Source of the DNA: Blautia liquoris
Lineage (GTDB): Bacteria; Bacillota; Clostridia; Lachnospirales; Lachnospiraceae
Assembly: GCF_015159595.1 (NCBI RefSeq)
Contig: NZ_CP063304.1
Coordinates: 1,550,001-1,614,000, forward strand
Direction: 5' to 3'
DNA: 64,000 nt
The notes below the pieces were generated by a model. That model was not told the origin of the DNA. It saw only the letters and a list, made by a program, of their open reading frames with translations, and did no database searches. Positions 27,491 to 35,788 of the stretch are shown in pieces (the first letter of the stretch is position 1; every line of letters begins with the position of its first letter). A program made the translations under genes and the position numbers.

Positions 27491-27916
27491 ATGGTTCAAT
27501 TAATTGTGGGTAATAAAGGAAAAGGGAAGACAAAATACCTTTTAGACAAAGTAAATAAAGAGGTAAGGGCTGCATCAGGCAGCATCGTTTATCTGGATAA
27601 AAACTCAAAACATATGTATGAACTGAACAATAAGGTGCGCTTGATAGACTGTTCTCGTTATCCGCTCACGAACAGTGATGAATTTATTGGTTTCATCTGC
27701 GGAATTCTCTCGCAGGACCACGACTTAGAACTTATGTATCTGGATAGTTTCCTGTATAATGCTAGACTAGAAGAAAATGATGATCATATGGAGGAATGTA
27801 TTGATCAACTTGAGAATATTGGTAATATCTTTGATGTTACCTTTGTTCTTTCTGTATCAAAAGATAAAGAAGAACTTTCAGAGAAACTGCAGGATAAAAT
27901 TATATTTTCTCTATAA
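27491..27916 (+). CDS. Small conserved P-loop protein of unknown function
   Basis: A 141-residue soluble protein with a perfect Walker A, GNKGKGKTK (residues 7-15), and a possible Walker B LELMYLDS near residue 80. Similar proteins in Lachnospiraceae are sometimes called PilT-like, but no pilus motor features are seen and the protein is far too short. It could be a small NTPase or nucleotide-binding regulator. Start ATG has AAGGAGGAAA upstream. It has its own promoter and terminator, so it is monocistronic. Function unknown. Confidence 0.75.
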   Translation: MVQLIVGNKGKGKTKYLLDKVNKEVRAASGSIVYLDKNSKHMYELNNKVRLIDCSRYPLTNSDEFIGFICGILSQDHDLELMYLDSFLYNARLEENDDHMEECIDQLENIGNIFDVTFVLSVSKDKEELSEKLQDKIIFSL

Positions 27917-27927
27917 TCATAGTGACA

Positions 27928-27955
27928 AAAAAAAGGGCCTGAGGGTCCTTTTTTT
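27928..27955. terminator. Bidirectional terminator between the P-loop gene and the DUF378 gene
   Basis: A 12-bp stem with A-run, GGGCC, TGAG loop, GGTCC and T-run. It has a U tract on both strands and separates two convergent genes. Confidence 0.85.
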
Positions 27956-27978
27956 GAAACATGAAATACAGAATATTC

Positions 27979-28194
27979 CTAATCTTCTTTCTTGCCGTCT
28001 GTAAATCTTCCGTATGCGCTGAGCAGATAAAGGCCACATATACCTATTATGATATATATAATTCTTGACAGCCAACTTAAATTTCCAAATAAAAATGCAA
28101 CGAGATCAAATTTAAGCAAACCAATCAGTCCCCAGTTGACGGCTCCGATGATTACGAAGGTCAGGGCTGTGTAATCCAATCCTCTTGAGTTCAT
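27979..28194 (-). CDS. DUF378-family small membrane protein
   Basis: A 71-residue protein with two transmembrane helices (about 8-30 and 42-62) and the family signature TFVIIGAVNWGLIGL. DUF378 proteins are common in Firmicutes; function unknown. AGGAGGAAACGACA lies upstream of the ATG on the minus strand. A possible -10 TATAAT is at 28246-28251 on the minus strand. Convergent with the P-loop gene. Confidence 0.88.
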   Translation of the reverse strand: MNSRGLDYTALTFVIIGAVNWGLIGLLKFDLVAFLFGNLSWLSRIIYIIIGICGLYLLSAYGRFTDGKKED

Positions 28195-28293
28195 TGTCGT
28201 TTCCTCCTGTTACTCTATGACTCTATTTTTCCCATACCTGAAAATATTATACATGCATTTATACAATGTTGTATTATTTTACTGAATTTGATC

Positions 28294-28322
28294 TTGAGTA
28301 TTAGCCACTAAAATGATAAAAT
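28294..28322 (+). promoter_or_regulatory. Promoter of a long leader upstream of the HlyD-like gene
   Basis: TTGAGT (28294-28299), 17 bases, TAAAAT (28317-28322) with a TGA extension. Transcription would start near 28329, just before a long hairpin, and run about 370 bases to the next gene. A palindrome ATACAATGTTGTAT lies upstream at 28261-28274. Confidence 0.6.
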
Positions 28323-28336
28323 ATGATATGATACAA

Positions 28337-28391
28337 GGGTTTCAAAGCCATGCTTTTCATGCTTGCATGAAAAAGCATGACCTTGAAACCC
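28337..28391 (+). ncRNA. Long hairpin at the start of the leader RNA
   Basis: GGGTTTCAA (28337-28345) pairs with TTGAAACCC (28383-28391), and inside it CATGCTTTTCATG (28349-28361) pairs with CATGAAAAAGCATG (28366-28379) with one bulged base. The fold sits a few bases after the predicted transcription start. No U tract follows, so it is not a classical terminator. It may be a structured leader or a dispersed repeat. Confidence 0.5.
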
Positions 28392-28440
28392 GAACAAACA
28401 TGAGAATGAAACCCGATAGGGTGGAATTCGAATGTTTGTA

Positions 28441-28600
28441 GGATTGCGTGAGCGCAAAGCGCGGAGCAATCTGTGGTATCATCAAGGTGCGGAAGGCCAC
28501 AGACAAATCAGTGCTCTTTTTCATGTTTTATGAAAAAGGCATACTCATGTCTGACCGGAGCCGAGTGAAGATGCGTGAGCGCAAAGCGCGGAGCCATACT
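28441..28600 (+). repeat. Two copies of a GC-rich palindromic repeat
   Basis: The 23 bases 28445-28467 recur identically at 28572-28594. Each contains GCGC-AAA-GCGC. The flanks differ but still pair: ATTGC/GCAAT around copy one, ATG/CAT around copy two. Between the copies another hairpin, TTTTTCAT-loop-ATGAAAAA (about 28517-28538), is present. No credible gene was found in the 503-base gap; an open frame at 28448-28705 runs across the repeats and is rejected. Confidence 0.6.
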
Positions 28601-28697
28601 CACGTCCCAAACAAACGAGGAAATGGAACAAACAGAGAAATGAAGCCCGGGAGGCCAGAAAAAGCCGAAAGATATATCAAGGAGAGTATAAACTGCA

Positions 28698-30068
28698 TTG
28701 AGTAAAGGGAGTAAGACGAGAAAAAAGCGTCAGGGGCATCTCAATCTGCATAAAAAGGTAAATTGGAATATAGGTACTGTGATTTTTTTTGCACTGTTTA
28801 TCTATATAGTGATCAGTCTGGTCATGTATCTCACGGCTGACCATATTACTTCTTATCAGGTAATGTCAGGGCCTCTGTCTAAGAATCAGGTCTATACTGC
28901 TATGGCCATGCGTAATGAAACAGTAGTGCGTTCGGAGACGAATGGCTATATTAACTATTATGCAGGAAATATGACAAAAGTTCGTAAAGACGGGCCAGTG
29001 TGCAGTATCAGCCAGACAAAACAAAAATTGCAGAAAAGGGACTTAAGTGACAGCGAACTTGCGGATATTCATACGGATGTTTCAAAGTTTTCCAGATATT
29101 ATAATCAGAATAGTTTTGAATCTGTATATGATTTTAAGAATTCTTTGGGAGAAAGCCTGCAAAACCAGAGTATCACGCTTCAAGATGCAAAGGATGGGCT
29201 GCCCGTGGAGACTTTGTCAAGTGATATCGATGGTATTGTTGTCTACTCTGCCGACGGAATGGAGAATTTAAGGGAAGAAGAGCTGACTCCCGAGATTTTT
29301 GACAAAAAAACATATAAGAAAGAAAATTTGAAGTCGGGAGAGAAGATTCACACAGGAGATTCTTTGTACAAGGTTGTGACAGATGATAGTTGGTTTATTG
29401 TAATTCCGATTTCAGAAAAACAAGCTTCCAGACTCGAATCTAAGAAACAGATTAAAGTTAAGTTTTTAAAAGACAATGAAAGTGAGACTGGACAAGTCTC
29501 CGTGCTTGCCACAAAGGGACAACTCTATGCAAAAATCGCATTTAATTCTGGAATGATTCGTTATATTAATGATCGTTACCTTGATGTAGAGCTTGTTACA
29601 AATACTAAAAGTGGATTAAAGATTCCGGTTTCATCTATTGTAAAAAAGGATTTTTACACAGTTCCTGCTGAATTACTTATGAAAAACTCAGATAATGAAA
29701 TCGGATTTTTTAAAGAAATTAAGGATAAAGACAACGTAAAAACAGAATTTGCAGATGCGACTATCTATACAAGGAATACTCCCGAAAACAGTGAACAGGA
29801 ACTGCTGTATATAGATACTGATGCATTAAAAAAGGGAGATATCCTTGTCAATACCGACGATAATATAAGGTATTCAGTAGGAGAGACGGCACCTCTTTTG
29901 GGGGTCTACTCCATGAATAAAGGGTATGCAGTTTTCAGAACCATATCCATCATAGATCAAAACAAAGAGTACTGCATTGTGGATTCAAAGACCAGATATG
30001 GAATTTCGCAATATGATTTTATAGTACTAAATGGAAATACAGTTAAAGAAAAAGAGATTCTGTACTAG
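28698..30068 (+). CDS. HlyD-like membrane protein of the SepF/YlmE division cluster
   Basis: A 456-residue protein with a basic N-terminus, one transmembrane helix (about 29-47) and a large extracellular part resembling HlyD-type periplasmic adaptors. There is a biotinyl-lipoyl-like half (ETNGYINYYAGNMTKVRKDGPVCSI), a helical segment, and the matching half (DGIVVYSADG ... LKSGEKIHTGDSLYKVV). No ABC exporter or outer-membrane partner is adjacent. Clostridia often place such a protein just before yggS-sepF-ylmH, which suggests a role in division or the envelope rather than drug export; this is inference. The TTG start follows AAGGAGAG. Confidence 0.7.
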   Translation: MSKGSKTRKKRQGHLNLHKKVNWNIGTVIFFALFIYIVISLVMYLTADHITSYQVMSGPLSKNQVYTAMAMRNETVVRSETNGYINYYAGNMTKVRKDGPVCSISQTKQKLQKRDLSDSELADIHTDVSKFSRYYNQNSFESVYDFKNSLGESLQNQSITLQDAKDGLPVETLSSDIDGIVVYSADGMENLREEELTPEIFDKKTYKKENLKSGEKIHTGDSLYKVVTDDSWFIVIPISEKQASRLESKKQIKVKFLKDNESETGQVSVLATKGQLYAKIAFNSGMIRYINDRYLDVELVTNTKSGLKIPVSSIVKKDFYTVPAELLMKNSDNEIGFFKEIKDKDNVKTEFADATIYTRNTPENSEQELLYIDTDALKKGDILVNTDDNIRYSVGETAPLLGVYSMNKGYAVFRTISIIDQNKEYCIVDSKTRYGISQYDFIVLNGNTVKEKEILY

Positions 30069-30082
30069 GAGGGACCACTGAA

Positions 30083-30772
30083 TTGTTAAGAGAAAACTTT
30101 GATGAGGTAGAAGATAAGATCAGTCAGGCATGCATAAGGTCAGGACGAGAACGCAGTGAAGTGACACTCATTGCCGTGAGCAAAACAAAACCTGTGGATA
30201 TGTTGAGAGAAATCTATGACTGTGGTCAAAGAGACTTTGGTGAAAACAAGCCTCAGGAGATGAGAGACAAGACGGCTCTGCTGCCTTCAGATATCAGATG
30301 GCATATGATCGGTCATCTCCAGAGAAACAAAGTAAAATATGTGGTGGACAAAGCCTGCCTGATTCACTCGGTTGATTCGGTCAGGCTTGCTAGGGCCATC
30401 AGCGATGAAGCTGTAAAAAAACAATGTCAGGTTCCCATTCTGATTGAGGTCAACGTCGCCGGCGAAGAGAGCAAATTCGGAGTATCAGTGGAGAATACGT
30501 ATTCACTGATCAACGAAATATCAGCATATCCCAATATCCATATAGAGGGTTTGATGACAATCGCTCCTTTCGTGGAAGAACCCGAGGACAACAGACCGGT
30601 TTTCCGTAAATTACGTCAATTAGGTGTTGACATCAAAGCAAAAAACATTAATAATGTTAATATGTGTATCTATAGCATGGGAATGACCAACGATTATGAG
30701 GTGGCGATTGAAGAGGGAGCTACTATGGTGCGAGTTGGTACAGGGATTTTTGGAGCCCGCAATTACACTTGA
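30083..30772 (+). CDS. YggS-family PLP homeostasis protein
   Basis: A 229-residue single-domain PLP-binding barrel (YggS/YlmE/PLPBP). The PLP lysine is in TLIAVSKTKP; FGENKPQEMRDK, WHMIGHLQRNKVKY and the C-terminal MGMTNDYEVAIEEGATMVRVGTGIFG loop are conserved. It buffers pyridoxal phosphate and amino-acid balance and has no known enzyme activity. The TTG start follows TAGGAGG. In Firmicutes it regularly precedes sepF. Confidence 0.93.
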   Translation: MLRENFDEVEDKISQACIRSGRERSEVTLIAVSKTKPVDMLREIYDCGQRDFGENKPQEMRDKTALLPSDIRWHMIGHLQRNKVKYVVDKACLIHSVDSVRLARAISDEAVKKQCQVPILIEVNVAGEESKFGVSVENTYSLINEISAYPNIHIEGLMTIAPFVEEPEDNRPVFRKLRQLGVDIKAKNINNVNMCIYSMGMTNDYEVAIEEGATMVRVGTGIFGARNYT

Positions 30773-30806
30773 TGCACCACAATAAATAATAGGAGATTAT
30801 TGAGAT

Positions 30807-31412
30807 ATGAGCGTATTAGACAAGTTTTTAGATGCAATCCGGTTGAATGATGATTACGACGATGAGGATGAATTCTTTGATGATGATATAGAAGAGGACT
30901 TTGAAGATGAAAAACCCAAAAAGCGTTTTTTCAGGACTTTGGATGATGACGACGATTTGGAGGATGACTTTGTAAAACCGAAGAAAAAAACAACAGTTTC
31001 CCATCACGAAACAAAGACTGCATCACCTTCATCAAGACAGAGTATGCCGAAACAGTCGAGGTCTGTACAGCCAAAATCGTCTGCAAAAGTAACACCTATG
31101 AGAAAAAAACAGGGAGGGAGTGGCATGGAAGTATGTGTGATAAAACCTAATTCTATGGAAGACACCAGAGAAATTGCAGATACGCTTTTGGCGAATTGCA
31201 CTGTAGTTTTAAATGTGGAAGGAATTGATGTTGAGGTTGCACAGAGAATCATAGATTTTTCTTCCGGATCGTGTTATTCAATCAATGGAAGCCTTCAGAA
31301 GGTGTCAAGCTATATCTTTATCCTTACACCGGAAGATGTGGAGATTTCCGGAGATATTCAGGATATCCTGAATGATGCCTTTGAACTCCCCTCAATACGG
31401 ACAGAGTTCTAG
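30807..31412 (+). CDS. sepF: Cell division protein SepF
   Basis: A 201-residue protein. Residues 1-12 form the membrane-binding amphipathic helix (MSVLDKFLDAIR); about 15-110 is a very acidic then basic disordered linker, longer than in Bacillus; about 111-195 is the SepF domain (VCVIKPNSMEDTREIADTLL ... YSINGSLQKVSSYIFILTPEDV). It anchors FtsZ to the membrane and shapes the septum. AATAGGAGA precedes the ATG. Confidence 0.93.
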   Translation: MSVLDKFLDAIRLNDDYDDEDEFFDDDIEEDFEDEKPKKRFFRTLDDDDDLEDDFVKPKKKTTVSHHETKTASPSSRQSMPKQSRSVQPKSSAKVTPMRKKQGGSGMEVCVIKPNSMEDTREIADTLLANCTVVLNVEGIDVEVAQRIIDFSSGSCYSINGSLQKVSSYIFILTPEDVEISGDIQDILNDAFELPSIRTEF

Positions 31413-31422
31413 GAGGCCGATG

Positions 31423-32175
31423 ATGGATAAGGGGCTGCAGATCAAAAAGCGGCTGGAAGAACTTGCCGATACGGCTTATCAGAGAAGTATCGTAACTTTT
31501 ACCGAATTTATGGATTTAGAGGAGCAACATATGTTACATAGTGTAAACTGGAGAGATTATGGTGTAACAGCCAGTCTCTTCGGCGGCTATGATATGGCAG
31601 AGCGTCAGATGGCAGCATTTCTTCCTGATGCTCTTGTTTTTGAATGGAAATATCCGTTTGTCTGCGTGAAGATTTTTCCTGAATCCATAAAGTTTTCAGA
31701 AACCATAGGCCACAGAGATTTTCTTGGAGCGATTTTAAATCTTGGTATTACAAGGAATCGCCTTGGCGATCTGATTGTGAGGGATAACTGCGGATATGTC
31801 TTTGCAGAAGAAAAGATTGCGCACTTTTTGTGCAGCGAACTCACAAGGGTAAAACATACATTGGTAACTGCAGAAATCTGTGAAAGTGTCACGAGTTTTC
31901 CCGGTCCCGATGAGAAAGAAATTAAGGGAAGCGTTGCATCACTCCGTCTGGACAGTATGATTGCTCTGGTTTTTGGCGGTTCCAGAACCTCCATAGTCCC
32001 ATATATTGAAAATGGCAAGGTTTTTGTAAACGGTAAAATGATCGTTTCAAATGGTAATTTACTGAAGAACAACGATATAGTCTCTGTCAGGGGTCTCGGT
32101 AAATTCCGGTTTGGACAAGTTTTGCATCACACAAAAAAAGGAAGAAATCTGGTAGTGGTATATCGCTATCAGTAG
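31423..32175 (+). CDS. YlmH-type S4-domain RNA-binding protein
   Basis: A 250-residue protein with an N-terminal YlmH domain (RIVTFTEFMDLEEQ-like start, GYDMAERQMAAFLP, GHRDFLGAILNLGITRNRLGDL) and a C-terminal S4 RNA-binding domain (about 180-245, LDSMIALVFGGSRT ... NGKMIVSNGNLLKNNDIVSVRGLGKF). In Bacillus YlmH helps rescue stalled ribosomes. I chose the second ATG of an ATGATG pair because AGGAGG at 31411-31416 is then six bases away; the first gives one more residue. Confidence 0.88.
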   Translation: MDKGLQIKKRLEELADTAYQRSIVTFTEFMDLEEQHMLHSVNWRDYGVTASLFGGYDMAERQMAAFLPDALVFEWKYPFVCVKIFPESIKFSETIGHRDFLGAILNLGITRNRLGDLIVRDNCGYVFAEEKIAHFLCSELTRVKHTLVTAEICESVTSFPGPDEKEIKGSVASLRLDSMIALVFGGSRTSIVPYIENGKVFVNGKMIVSNGNLLKNNDIVSVRGLGKFRFGQVLHHTKKGRNLVVVYRYQ

Positions 32176-32186
32176 GAGGACATTCG

Positions 32187-33299
32187 ATGAAATCAATGAC
32201 AGTACAGACGAACCATATAAAGGGAAATGGTCGGTATGATATCGTGTGGGAAGATAGCTTTTCAGAGCTAATGGGACAGATAAAAAAACTTCATCTGAAG
32301 GCAGACAAGTACTGTATTGTGGCAGACAGTAAAGTTGCACGAGTGTATCTTGATAAGGTAAAAGAGATCCTTGAAAAAGAAGGCCTATACGTCACAACTT
32401 TTGTATTTCCAGAGGGAGAGTCATCGAAAAATCTCCAGACGATTCAAAATATCTACACGCATCTAATAGGGGAACATTTTGACAGAAAGGATATTCTAGT
32501 GGCCCTTGGCGGCGGCGTGACTGGTGACCTGACAGGTTATGCGGCAGCTACCTACCTTCGCGGGATTGATTTTATCTCCATCCCGACAACGCTGCTGGCA
32601 CAAGTGGACAGCAGTATTGGCGGAAAAACAGGTGTCGACTTTGAACAGTATAAAAATATGGTCGGTGCATTTTACAATCCCAGACTTGTATATATGAATC
32701 TCTCGACACTGAACACTTTATCTAACAGACAATTTGCCTGTGGTATGGGGGAGGTACTAAAGACCGGACTTTTGGGTGACGACGATCTGTACATCTGGAC
32801 GATTAATCACATGTATGAGATTGAAGAAAGAGATCATGAAGTAGTACAAGAACTTATTCGAAGATGTTGTGAGATTAAAAAGCATGTGGTAGAACAGGAT
32901 CCCGAAGAGGAGGGAATGCGGGCTGTCTTAAACCTTGGACACACGATCGGACATGCGATTGAGAAGCTGAAGGACTTTGATCTGACACATGGAGAATGCG
33001 TAGCACTTGGGACTGTCTGCGCAGCAGAGATTTCACATAAGAGAGGTTATCTGTCAACGGAGGAATTTTACGAGATCAGGGATATGAATGTAGGATTTAA
33101 TCTTCCGATTACTGTAGATGGCATTAATCCCAATGATATTCTTGAAGTTAGCAGGAAAGATAAGAAGGTGGAGCATGGTCTTAGAAGATTTATCCTTCTA
33201 AAATCTATAGGAAATGCTGTAATCGATGACACCGTGACTGATGAGGAGATGTTAGAGGCATTTGAATTTATTAATGGAGATCGAATTGATGCAGAGTAA
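32187..33299 (+). CDS. aroB: 3-dehydroquinate synthase
   Basis: A 370-residue enzyme of the shikimate pathway that cyclises DAHP to 3-dehydroquinate using NAD and a metal. GGGVTGDLTGYAAATYLRGI (NAD binding), PTTLLAQVDSSIGGKTGVD, and the metal ligands in LNLGHTIGHAIE and LTHGECVALG are present. TAGGAGG precedes the ATG. It lies between ylmH and lspA; the 3' end overlaps lspA by 11 bases. No other aro gene is in the window. Confidence 0.96.
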   Translation: MKSMTVQTNHIKGNGRYDIVWEDSFSELMGQIKKLHLKADKYCIVADSKVARVYLDKVKEILEKEGLYVTTFVFPEGESSKNLQTIQNIYTHLIGEHFDRKDILVALGGGVTGDLTGYAAATYLRGIDFISIPTTLLAQVDSSIGGKTGVDFEQYKNMVGAFYNPRLVYMNLSTLNTLSNRQFACGMGEVLKTGLLGDDDLYIWTINHMYEIEERDHEVVQELIRRCCEIKKHVVEQDPEEEGMRAVLNLGHTIGHAIEKLKDFDLTHGECVALGTVCAAEISHKRGYLSTEEFYEIRDMNVGFNLPITVDGINPNDILEVSRKDKKVEHGLRRFILLKSIGNAVIDDTVTDEEMLEAFEFINGDRIDAE

Positions 33300-33816
33300 A
33301 AAGAAAAACTGTATGTATATTATCATTGCCATACTGGCAATTGCAGCACTTTTGGGATTCGATCAGTGGACGAAGCATCTTGCAGTCGTATATCTGAAGG
33401 ATAAACCCAACATCGTGCTGATTCAGGGAGTACTCGAGCTGGAGTATCTGGAAAACCGTGGAGCAGCGTTTGGTATTCTTCAGAATCAGCAGTGGCTGTT
33501 TGCAATTCTTACAGTCCTTTTTTTGGGGATCTCCTTTTATGTGTTTTGGAAGGTACCGAAAACCTCTCGCTACATGCCCATCTTTTGTGTTTTTATCGTC
33601 CTTGCATCTGGAGCTATCGGAAATTTTATTGATCGTCTCAGGGAAAAATATGTGGTCGATTTTATCTATTTTAACCTAATTAATTTTCCAATTTTCAATG
33701 TCGCAGATATTTATCTGACCTTGTCTGTGGTGACGATCTTCATTCTTATCTTGTTTGTCTATAAAGATGAGGATTATGACATGATTTTTGGAAAGCGAAG
33801 CAAAGATGGAGTTTAA
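33289..33816 (+). CDS. lspA: Lipoprotein signal peptidase
   Basis: A 175-residue polytopic membrane protease with four transmembrane helices that removes signal peptides from prolipoproteins. FDQWTKHLAV, LENRGAAFGI, and the catalytic aspartates in GAIGNFIDRL...VVDFI and FNVADIYLT are visible. I chose the ATG at 33289 with TGGAGA eight bases upstream. The substrate-binding lipoproteins at 39156 and 54791 are likely clients. Confidence 0.95.
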   Translation: MQSKKKNCMYIIIAILAIAALLGFDQWTKHLAVVYLKDKPNIVLIQGVLELEYLENRGAAFGILQNQQWLFAILTVLFLGISFYVFWKVPKTSRYMPIFCVFIVLASGAIGNFIDRLREKYVVDFIYFNLINFPIFNVADIYLTLSVVTIFILILFVYKDEDYDMIFGKRSKDGV

Positions 33817-34732
33817 TGAGTTGAATTTTGAGATTAAAGATGAGGATGCTCTTCAGCGAGTGGACCAATATCTTTCCGGACAGCTGTCGGATTATTCTCG
33901 TTCATTTCTGAATCGGCTGGTAAAAGAACAAAATGTCCTGGTTGATGGTAAGTGTGTGAAACCAAGTTATCAGGTTCATGGGGGTGAAAATGTAAAAATA
34001 ACACTCCCGGCGAAGAAAAATACAAAACCACAACCAGAAGACATTCCTCTGGATATTCTCTTTGAAGACAGAGACGTGATTGTAGTAAATAAGCCGAAAG
34101 GGATGGTTGTGCACCCGGCGCCCGGCAATTATAGTCATACCCTTGTAAATGCTCTGTTGTTTCATTGCGGTGATCAGCTTGCGACTAATGACGAGATGCG
34201 TCCCGGTATTGTTCATCGAATCGATAAGGACACAACCGGGGCACTTGTAATATGCAAAAATGATACTGCGTTTGCCAGTCTTAGCGCCCAGCTTGCCGCT
34301 CATACTATCACACGCAGGTATCGTGCCATCTGCTGCGGCGAGTTGACCGAAGAGGGGGGTACGATTGAAGGTAATATTGGAAGAAATCCTCATGACAGAC
34401 TCAAGATGGCTTCCGGTCTTCCACAGGGAAAGCCGGCTGTGACTCACTACCGGGTATTAGAGCGCTTTCACGGATATAGTTATATAGAGTGTCGTCTGGA
34501 GACAGGCAGAACACATCAAATTCGCGTTCATATGGCGAGTATTCATCACCCGATCCTGGGAGATGAAGTATATGGTCCGAAAAAAAATATGTTTAAACAT
34601 CTTCAAGGACAGACGTTGCACGCAATGATTCTGGGATTTCATCATCCCTTATCGGGTGAATATATGGAATTTACAGCGCCATTGCCTGAATATTTCACGG
34701 ATTTATTGAAAAAAATGAAAAATGTGCTATAA
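33806..34732 (+). CDS. RluA/RluD-family pseudouridine synthase
   Basis: A 308-residue rRNA pseudouridine synthase. An N-terminal S4 domain (about 12-75, QRVDQYLSGQLSDYSRSFLNRLVKEQ) precedes the catalytic domain with HRIDKDTTGALVICKND (catalytic Asp) and GRTHQIRVHMASIHHPILGD. It probably modifies 23S rRNA, as lspA-rluD pairs usually do. The ATG at 33806 overlaps lspA by 11 bases. The -10 of the next gene's promoter includes its stop codon. Confidence 0.9.
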   Translation: MEFNELNFEIKDEDALQRVDQYLSGQLSDYSRSFLNRLVKEQNVLVDGKCVKPSYQVHGGENVKITLPAKKNTKPQPEDIPLDILFEDRDVIVVNKPKGMVVHPAPGNYSHTLVNALLFHCGDQLATNDEMRPGIVHRIDKDTTGALVICKNDTAFASLSAQLAAHTITRRYRAICCGELTEEGGTIEGNIGRNPHDRLKMASGLPQGKPAVTHYRVLERFHGYSYIECRLETGRTHQIRVHMASIHHPILGDEVYGPKKNMFKHLQGQTLHAMILGFHHPLSGEYMEFTAPLPEYFTDLLKKMKNVL

Positions 34733-34733
34733 T
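34706..34733 (+). promoter_or_regulatory. Promoter embedded in the end of the pseudouridine synthase gene
   Basis: TTGAAA (34706-34711), 16 bases, then TATAAT (34728-34733) with a TGC extension. The stop codon of the upstream gene (34730-34732) is part of the -10. It should drive the cytidylate-kinase-like gene. Confidence 0.7.
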
Positions 34734-34801
34734 GAATAGAAGAAGGTTTCTACTTTCTTTTCCAAATAAACTGGTTTTCTTTAAGAAGGGAGAGATGCAG
34801 T

Positions 34802-35461
34802 TTGAGAACTATTATAACAATTGGACGACAATATGGAAGCGGTGGTCATCAGATAGGAAAAATACTTTCTGATGAATATGGTATTGGATATTATGATAAG
34901 GAACTACTGGACAGAGCGGCAAAGGAAAGTGGAATTGGCAAAGAATTATTTGAAAATCAGGACGAAAAGCCAACTAGCAGTTTTCTCTACTCATTGGTTA
35001 TGGATACTTATTCTTTTGGACTTGGAGCTAGTCCCTTGTCAGATATGCCTCTGAATCAAAAAGTTTTCCTTGCACAGTTCAATGCAATCCGTAAGATTGC
35101 CGATGAGGGAGCCTGTGTGATGATCGGGCGCTGCTCAGACTACGCACTGGCTGAGAATCCAAATCTGTTGAGTATCTATATCCATGCGGATATGCAGACA
35201 CGAATTCGCAGAATTGCAGCAAAATACGATCTGACAGATGCCAAAGCAAAGGAAAGAATTCAAAAGACAGACAAAAAGCGTGCAAGTTACTATAACTACT
35301 ATACCAGCAAGAGATGGGGCGATGCGGACAGCTATCACCTTACCTTGGACAGTGGAATACTTGGGATCCAAGGTTGTGTTGATACTATAAAAAAAGTTGT
35401 TGAATGGAAAGAGAAATCGGATATAGATAAACAGATGATCTATGATGCGACAAAATATTAA
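34802..35461 (+). CDS. Cytidylate kinase-like family protein
   Basis: A 219-residue P-loop protein of the cytidylate-kinase-like family. The phosphate-binding loop is IGRQYGSGGHQIGK (about 7-20), the YYDKELLDRAAKESG segment and the R-rich lid (RIRRIAAKYDLTDAKAKERIQKTDKKRASYY) follow. It differs from the housekeeping Cmk by a shorter core, so its substrate is unknown. Start is TTG with AAGGGAGAG upstream. A short ORF of 80 residues follows closely. Confidence 0.82.
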   Translation: MRTIITIGRQYGSGGHQIGKILSDEYGIGYYDKELLDRAAKESGIGKELFENQDEKPTSSFLYSLVMDTYSFGLGASPLSDMPLNQKVFLAQFNAIRKIADEGACVMIGRCSDYALAENPNLLSIYIHADMQTRIRRIAAKYDLTDAKAKERIQKTDKKRASYYNYYTSKRWGDADSYHLTLDSGILGIQGCVDTIKKVVEWKEKSDIDKQMIYDATKY

Positions 35462-35474
35462 AGGACTGTCCATA

Positions 35475-35717
35475 ATGAAACGTTTATCAAAGATTCAAAA
35501 AATGCTAAAGGGAAAAAATATCTCGTATACCTATTCAGAGGAAGATGGATGCGGCAGTGTAGATTTTCTTCACCGTGGTCTTCCCTATCACATCTGGGAA
35601 TATGCAGATGAAACTACACCTTGCGGTGTGGAGACTAATGTGTTCCATGCAGGACGCACAGAAGAGATTGAGGGCGATTACGAGGATATATTAATTAACG
35701 AGATCAAATCATGGTAA
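35475..35717 (+). CDS. Small conserved protein linked to the kinase-like gene, unknown function
   Basis: An 80-residue acidic soluble protein with KGKNISYTYSEEDGCGSVDF near its start and a C-terminus rich in E/D. It has two cysteines but no metal motif or membrane segment that I can see. It begins 13 bases after the cytidylate-kinase-like gene and ends at a strong terminator, so the two form one operon. AAGGACT lies upstream of the ATG. I do not recognise the family; it may work with the kinase-like protein. Confidence 0.65.
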   Translation: MKRLSKIQKMLKGKNISYTYSEEDGCGSVDFLHRGLPYHIWEYADETTPCGVETNVFHAGRTEEIEGDYEDILINEIKSW

Positions 35718-35721
35718 TAAG

Positions 35722-35757
35722 AAAAAGCGTTGTCATAAAATATGACAGCGCTTTTTT
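35722..35757. terminator. Strong terminator between convergent genes
   Basis: A 16-bp stem (AAAAAGCG, TGTCATA with TATGACA, CGCTTTTTT) with an AAA loop and T tract. It serves the small ORF on the plus strand and, with its A/T symmetry, probably the LacI-type gene on the minus strand. Confidence 0.85.
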
Positions 35758-35788
35758 CAGGCGGGAGGACTGCATGTATGAAATTTGT

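Noticed and set aside
28448-28705. An 85-codon open frame across the repeats upstream of the HlyD-like gene
   Set aside because: It runs through the two palindromic repeats, starts at a weak site and has no protein-like composition; the region is better explained as leader RNA or repeat.
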